Assembly: GCA_016207095.1 (NCBI GenBank)
Contig: JACQQF010000062.1
Span: 41,779 to 105,778 of the forward strand
DNA length: 64,000 nucleotides
Source: Candidatus Methylomirabilota bacterium
GTDB taxonomy: Bacteria; Methylomirabilota; Methylomirabilia; Methylomirabilales; Methylomirabilaceae
Direction of reading: 5' to 3'
The notes beneath the pieces are model-generated. The model searched no databases, was not told where the DNA came from, and saw nothing but the letters and a program-made list of their open reading frames with translations. The position numbers and the translations under genes were made by a program. How positions within the stretch are numbered: the stretch's first letter is position 1; each line of letters starts with the position of its first letter. This document shows, one piece after another, positions 59,159 to 64,000 of the stretch.

Positions 59159-60031
59159 TTAGCCGGTCTCGGTGGGGTTCTGCGGGTCCCGCTCCCACTC
59201 GTACCAGGAGCCGGCGAAGTTGGTAGCGGCCGGATGGCCGATCAGCTTGAGGGCGAACAGGCCGAGTGAGGCCGACACCCCGGCGTTGCAGTAGGTGATG
59301 ACCCGTTTGTCGGAGCCGATGGCGGCCGCCTCGAAGACTCGCCGTAGCTCAGTCTCCGAGTTGAAGGTCTTGTGCTCCCCGCCGACGAGGGTGCCTGCGG
59401 GGACGTTACGCGCGCCCGGGATTCGTCCCTTCCGATCCCCCCGACCGATTTCGCCTCGAAACTCATGAGGACTGCGCAGATCGAGCAGGATGGTCCTCGG
59501 GTCGCCGATGGCGGCTCGCACATTGGTGCTGCCGACCCGCCAGTCCGGCTGGATTTTAGGCGTGAAGGTTTCCGCCGGATGGCGCGGCACCTGGGGCGTG
59601 ACCGGCCGGCCTTCTGCCATCCACTTGCGGAAGCCGCCGTTGAGGAGCTTGACCGCAGGGTGACCGTAATAGTTGAGGACCCACCAGAGGCGCGCCGCGA
59701 TCTGTCCCACGCCATCCTCGTAGATGATCACGGTGTGCTGATTGCCGATCCCGAGCTGCCCCACCAGAGCGGCGAATCGCTCCGGCCCGGCCACCGTCAT
59801 CTTCACAGGAGCGTCCGACTGCACAATGTCCAGCGCCCAATCGACGAAGACCGCCCCCGGGATGTGCGATTCTAGGTAGGCCATGCGGTTTCCCTCGTAG
59901 TGTGGGTGGGGCGCGTCGGGGGGCCGGATGATCCCCCTGATATCCACGATTCGAAGGGAGGGATCATTCAGATGTTTGACCAGCCAATCTGTCTCGACCA
60001 ACAGGTGCGCCCGCCGGGTCTTTGGAGTCAC
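59159..60031 (-). CDS. Sulfurtransferase (tandem rhodanese, SseA-like)
   Basis: LVETDWLVKHLNDPSLRIVDIRG...ITYCNAGVSASLGLFALKLIGHPAATNFAGSWYEW. Confidence 0.95.
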   Translation of the reverse strand: MTPKTRRAHLLVETDWLVKHLNDPSLRIVDIRGIIRPPDAPHPHYEGNRMAYLESHIPGAVFVDWALDIVQSDAPVKMTVAGPERFAALVGQLGIGNQHTVIIYEDGVGQIAARLWWVLNYYGHPAVKLLNGGFRKWMAEGRPVTPQVPRHPAETFTPKIQPDWRVGSTNVRAAIGDPRTILLDLRSPHEFRGEIGRGDRKGRIPGARNVPAGTLVGGEHKTFNSETELRRVFEAAAIGSDKRVITYCNAGVSASLGLFALKLIGHPAATNFAGSWYEWERDPQNPTETG

Positions 60032-60336
60032 GATTTTCTCCCTTCATCATGATGATGGCTCAGCCTACCCGGAGAAGTCCGGTGTGTCAAGCGCCGCACC
60101 TTCCGACCCTGACCCCAATCTGCGCCCCAGCCTGTCATTCTGCGCCCTTCGTTCGTCATGCTGAGCGACGTGAAGCATCTCAGGGTAAACTCCTCGAAGA
60201 ATCTCCTCTCAGGATGACAAGCGAGCCCGGAGTCCTGAGCGATTGCAATCAACTCACTGAGCACTTAGAATGGGCACAGCGGCATGGTATCGTCACATGC
60301 GACCAATATGAATAGATCTTCCCGAGGAGGATAAAC

Positions 60337-60966
60337 ATGCCTTTTGATGGTTTTACCGCGAAGAGTTTTCAGGTGTTCGCCATCCCCGACTTCCCTGGCC
60401 GGATGGCGGCGATCAGGGGGCATATCCAGCCGAAGCTGTTCGCTCTGGCGGAGGAGATCGGCCCGAAGCTCAAGCCGATCGTCGGCAGTGAAACGTTCCC
60501 CCATGTGGCGAAACACATGAGGCGGACGGTCAATCCGCCGGAGGACACCTGGGTGGTCTTCGGTCCGGAGAAGCGGGGCTATAAGAAGGCGCAGCATTTT
60601 AAGCTGGCGATCTCCCGCCACTGCATCCGGCTTCTGTTCGAGATGGGGCCGGAGTATGCCGACAAGGCGAAGTGGGTGCGGATCTGGGAGCGTGAGGCTG
60701 GCCGGCTGGCAGGGCAGCTCAGAAAGAGGCCGGGGCTCGGGTGGTACAAGAACGAGCACGACGAAGAGCCAGCCGCGCTCTTGGCGAGCCTCTCGCTCCA
60801 GGAGATCGGCCGTCTCGCCGGCGAACTGACGCGGCGCAAGGACGGCCAGCTCGTCCTCGGCCGCCGGCTGGACCCGGCCGAGGTACTCCGCCTGAAGCCC
60901 CGCGCATTCGTGCAGGCTGCGCTCCAGGCATTCGGAATGCTTGCCCCGTTGTACCGCCTCGGATGA
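60337..60966 (+). CDS. DUF1054 family protein
   Basis: MPFDGFTAKSFQVFAIPDFPGRMAAIRGHIQPKL...DTWVVFGPEKRGYKKAQHFKLAI. Confidence 0.78.
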   Translation: MPFDGFTAKSFQVFAIPDFPGRMAAIRGHIQPKLFALAEEIGPKLKPIVGSETFPHVAKHMRRTVNPPEDTWVVFGPEKRGYKKAQHFKLAISRHCIRLLFEMGPEYADKAKWVRIWEREAGRLAGQLRKRPGLGWYKNEHDEEPAALLASLSLQEIGRLAGELTRRKDGQLVLGRRLDPAEVLRLKPRAFVQAALQAFGMLAPLYRLG

Positions 60967-61063
60967 GGCGCTGATGACGTTTGTCTCCTCAAATGACAAG
61001 TTTCTTTTCCTTGACAGTGTCATACACAGTGCGGTAAAACGTAAGACATCATGAGGAGGGAAT

Positions 61064-61255
61064 ATGTCCAAGTCGCAGGTCACAGTCCGCTTGGAGAAGG
61101 GCCAACTGGCCCGTGCGCAGAGAGCCCTGGGTGCTAAGACCGTAACGGAGGCTATCGAAAAGGCGTTGGCTCTGGCCACGGAAAAGGCCGCGCACGACGC
61201 CATCCTCCGCAAATACAGCAGTGTTGGCCGGAAGCATTCCTTTGCCGACCGGTAA
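61064..61255 (+). CDS. Antitoxin of VapBC-like pair
   Basis: 63 aa, upstream of and overlapping the PIN-domain ORF. Confidence 0.75.
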   Translation: MSKSQVTVRLEKGQLARAQRALGAKTVTEAIEKALALATEKAAHDAILRKYSSVGRKHSFADR

Positions 61256-61655
61256 CCTCGCTGTACTGGATACGTCGGTCTACATTGAGATTTTTCGTAC
61301 CGGGCGCTTCACGCTGGACCTCCTGCGCTCCCCGTGGATCATTCGCTGCTCGTCCGTGGTACTTCACGAGCTTCGCCGGGGTGCAAGAACGAACCTTGAG
61401 GTGCGATTTGTCAACGAGCTGGCCAGAAAGATCCAGATCATCACCCCGGCTGAACGTCACTGGCTGGAATCCGCTGAAATCCTTTCGATCATTCGTAGAA
61501 AAAAGGGCTATGGCCAGAACAAGTTGAGAGAACTGGCCTTCGATGCCCTGATCGCCCTTTCTGTCAGAGACATCGGGGCGATATTGATAACCTGCAATCG
61601 GCGAGATTTTGAGGAGATCCGGAGCCAAAAGCCCTTTAAGGTCCTGTTTTGGTAG
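61221..61655 (+). CDS. PIN-domain (VapC-like) toxin
   Basis: LAVLDTSVYIEIFR...IIRCSSVVLHELRRGA...LAFDALIALSVRDIGAILITCNRRDFEEI. Confidence 0.85.
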   Translation: MLAGSIPLPTGNLAVLDTSVYIEIFRTGRFTLDLLRSPWIIRCSSVVLHELRRGARTNLEVRFVNELARKIQIITPAERHWLESAEILSIIRRKKGYGQNKLRELAFDALIALSVRDIGAILITCNRRDFEEIRSQKPFKVLFW

Positions 61656-61702
61656 GTCCTACACGGCAGTGGCTCAGCCGGAGGGATCGTTTTGGCGAGG
61701 CG

Positions 61703-62506
61703 CTAGACTTCTGTGTAGAGGCTGACGTATTGCTCGTCGGTGAGCTGATCCAACCTGTTGAGGTCGATATCGTTCGAAGCGCGGCCGGGGTATTTATTGG
61801 TGATCTTGACCCCGAAGAACTCCTCAAGCTTGTCGGTCTTCACCATCGTGATGGCGTTCCACGCGTCTCTGGCGCAGGCCTGCGCGCACTTGTCGCAACT
61901 GATACATTCATCGAACCGAATCTGGACGGGCGGCACATACCCATGCACGCTGCGATCGTACCCTTTTGCCGCGACCTGCTCGGGCGTCAGGTGTGAGATA
62001 CAATCCACCGGACAGACGGACTGACACGGCGTGACCCACTCCCCATTCCTGACATCGTGCCCACTGCAGCCGGAACAGTTGGCTTCATCCACAAGCGCCA
62101 TCCACCCCAGCTTCGCCTTCTTCTGACCGATCTTATCAGGGTACTGATCGGTATCGACCAGCCCATCTCCGTCCCTGTCGTCCGGGCTGCGATGCAGATC
62201 CAGCACCTTCTGGCGAACCTTCCCGGTCAGTTCCGCCCGCTCCCGGTTGAGGGCCGCATAGGTCCCGTACCGTTCCTTCCAGGCTGCATAGCGGTCGAGG
62301 CGTAGCAGCCAGCCGTACCCGTGCCGCCCCCAGAACTCCTTGCGCTTCAGGCGGTTCGCCTCCAACTGCTGTTCGAGCGCCGCCTTCTCTTTCTGACGGT
62401 TCTCGAGCGTCTTCAGGTAGCTGTCCGCGCGCCGCCTATCCCGCTTGTGAGGGGGGATGTAGCCTGGAAGCGCATGCTCTCTTGTCGTCAGCACACCACT
62501 CAACAT
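61703..62506 (-). CDS. 4Fe-4S ferredoxin-domain protein with coiled coil and DxDGDG motif
   Basis: CSGCSGHDVRNGEWVTPCQSVCPVDCI; CISCDKCAQACARDAW; DDRDGDGLVDTDQYPD. Confidence 0.85.
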   Translation of the reverse strand: MLSGVLTTREHALPGYIPPHKRDRRRADSYLKTLENRQKEKAALEQQLEANRLKRKEFWGRHGYGWLLRLDRYAAWKERYGTYAALNRERAELTGKVRQKVLDLHRSPDDRDGDGLVDTDQYPDKIGQKKAKLGWMALVDEANCSGCSGHDVRNGEWVTPCQSVCPVDCISHLTPEQVAAKGYDRSVHGYVPPVQIRFDECISCDKCAQACARDAWNAITMVKTDKLEEFFGVKITNKYPGRASNDIDLNRLDQLTDEQYVSLYTEV

Positions 62507-62524
62507 GTCAAAAGACCTCTCGAC

Positions 62525-62631
62525 CAGTGCCGTTCCAACTTGTTGCGGCTAATCGCCGACAGCAGCCCTCCTAAGAACGATCGCTTTGCCTAGCCTCACC
62601 ATTTTGGCGCAAATAGTTGGAACGGCACTAG
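62525..62631. mobile_element. MITE-like element, family 1 copy 5 (short form)
   Basis: CCAGTGCCGTTCCAACTTGTTGCGGC...AAATAGTTGGAACGGCACTAG. Confidence 0.75.
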
Positions 62632-62672
62632 TATCCGACCCGCCCTCAGGGTATCTGCTTACCCCGCGCAAG

Positions 62673-63806
62673 TCAAGCGCCTGTCGTGGGCCACGCCATA
62701 GCGCGGCCTCTCTTGGAATGATCGAGGCGAGCCAATTGTGGCTGCGGAGATTCGCGCTCAAGCAGCGCGCGCTTGCGCTTGACACCCCATCGGTAACCAC
62801 TGGTCCCACCGTCACTGCGCACCACCCTATGGCATGGGATGGCCACCGCGATAGTATTGGAAGCGCACGCCTGCGCCACGGCGCGCGCCGCTGACGGATT
62901 GCCTAACCGCTTGGCAACCTCTGCGTAGCTCGCGGTCGTGCCCGGTGAGATCGCCTGCAAGGCCTGCCAGACCCGTTGCTGGAACGCCGTGCCCTGGATA
63001 TCCAAGGGCAAGCCAAGACTGCGACGTGGCGCATCGATGAAGGCCACAACCGCTGCAATCCAAGCCGCGAAGCCGGGATCATCGCCTTGCAGTATTGCCC
63101 TCGGGAATCGCGCTCGCAAGCGATTGGTCAACTCCTCCGGCGTTTTACCGAAGTCAATCGTGCAGACACCGCGCTTCGTCGCTGCCACCAGAACTAAACC
63201 CAGGAAGGATTGTGCAATGGCGAAGCGGATGCGAAGGTTGGCCGCCCCGTCCTTATACTTGGACGGCGTCATGCCGAGCATGTCTCTTGCGCCCTCATAA
63301 AAGCGGCTGCTTGATCCGAAGCCGGCGTCGTAGATCGCTCGCGTGACGGAGGCGCCTCGGTGCAGCTCTTCCCGCAGTTTTCGTTCGCGTCGTGCAGCGC
63401 CGTAGCCCTTCGGCGTGATTCCTACGATCTCCTTGAATATCCGATGGAAGTGGTACGGACTCAGGCCGACCGCAGTTGCCAGATTCCTCAGAGAGATCGG
63501 CTCCTCAGCTTCGTCGATCAGCTTGCACGCACGAACAATCGCTCGTGTGTGCGCCTCGGGAGCCAAAGGCACGTTCGGCTTGCAGCGCTTGCATGCGCGG
63601 AAACCCGCCCTTTCCGCTTCCACTGCGCTCGTGAAGAAAGCCATGTTCCCGCGGTTCGGCAGGCGTGAGGAACAGGCCGGGCGACAATAGACGCCGGTCG
63701 TTTTGACGCCGTAGAGAAACAGTCCGTCGGCTCGCCGGTCACGATGCTTCACCGCCTCCCACCGCGACGAATCTGTCGAGCACTTCATTAGTTGTGCAAC
63801 GCTCAT
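62673..63806 (-). CDS. ada: Bifunctional transcriptional activator / O6-methylguanine-DNA methyltransferase Ada
   Basis: DGLFLYGVKTTGVYCRPACSSRLPNRGNMAFF...HFHRIFKEIVGITPKGY...AIPCHRVVRSDGGTSGYRWGVKRKRALLERE. Confidence 0.95.
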   Translation of the reverse strand: MSVAQLMKCSTDSSRWEAVKHRDRRADGLFLYGVKTTGVYCRPACSSRLPNRGNMAFFTSAVEAERAGFRACKRCKPNVPLAPEAHTRAIVRACKLIDEAEEPISLRNLATAVGLSPYHFHRIFKEIVGITPKGYGAARRERKLREELHRGASVTRAIYDAGFGSSSRFYEGARDMLGMTPSKYKDGAANLRIRFAIAQSFLGLVLVAATKRGVCTIDFGKTPEELTNRLRARFPRAILQGDDPGFAAWIAAVVAFIDAPRRSLGLPLDIQGTAFQQRVWQALQAISPGTTASYAEVAKRLGNPSAARAVAQACASNTIAVAIPCHRVVRSDGGTSGYRWGVKRKRALLERESPQPQLARLDHSKRGRAMAWPTTGA

Positions 63807-63978
63807 GGGGCAACCCCCGAGGTGAAATCTCGCAATAATCAGCCTTGGATGCCACTGCTTTCATGAAGCATCTTCTCACCAACGGGATCGCCTGACTATC
63901 CGGTTCTTGCTATCTAATTGAGGCTCTTCAGGGAATGGTGTGGGGAACTGGATTGCCTGTCATTGTGGTATCTGAATC

Positions 63979-64000
63979 GTAGGGGCGCTGCTTGCTGCGC
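63979..64000. repeat. Dispersed repeat GTAGGGGCGCTGCTTGCTGCGC (cut by window end)
   Basis: Identical to the start of the 44979 copy. Confidence 0.85.

Noticed and set aside
1-64000. CRISPR arrays
   Set aside because: No regularly spaced 24-40-nt direct repeats with unique spacers; the heptamer tracts are contiguous, not spaced
1-64000. Classical multi-gene anti-phage defence system
   Set aside because: Only small pairs (NTase pair, VapBC) were found; no restriction, CBASS, retron or similar gene set could be supported

Overview
This is a GC-rich bacterial chromosome segment. Gene content and repeat style suggest an NC10/Methylomirabilis-like organism, but that is inference only and I could run no search. 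The first 25 kb is dominated by phosphate and oxyanion biology: a TupA-Mop-ModE module, phoB-phoR, an arsR-arsM-acr3-arsC operon, a phosphate porin, pstSCAB, a PhoU-DUF47 fusion, uppP, tatCA, an APC permease with Usp and two TrkA proteins, and pit with a second DUF47 protein. Next come exbBD, ubiX, maf, nucleotide-sugar enzymes, tetrapyrrole genes (cobA-hemD, hemC, hemA, ccsA-like), nrdR, glyA, a lytic transglycosylase, ZIP, mazG, nfeD-slipin, pyrE and a cyclic-nucleotide-type MscS channel. After a tRNA-Ala(CGC) there is a decayed, repeat-rich stretch. Then come an Rrf2 regulator with a sulfate ABC transporter, a nitroreductase, squalene synthase, rhodanese, VapBC, an odd ferredoxin and Ada. 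The most interesting signals are: (i) at least three families of small terminal-inverted-repeat elements with TAGTG/TAGAG...CACTA ends, three copies of which supply the TAG stop codon of the upstream gene (phoB, exbB, cysA); (ii) a heptanucleotide tandem repeat exactly where phoR is split between two frames, a candidate phase-variation switch; (iii) a PhoU-DUF47 fusion beside a stand-alone DUF47-Pit pair; (iv) a nucleotidyltransferase gene pair flanked by ~52-bp direct repeats that duplicate the 3' end of a ZIP gene; (v) ~91-bp direct repeats flanking a DUF4189 gene. All calls are from reading the sequence and the supplied ORFs; no database or software was used.
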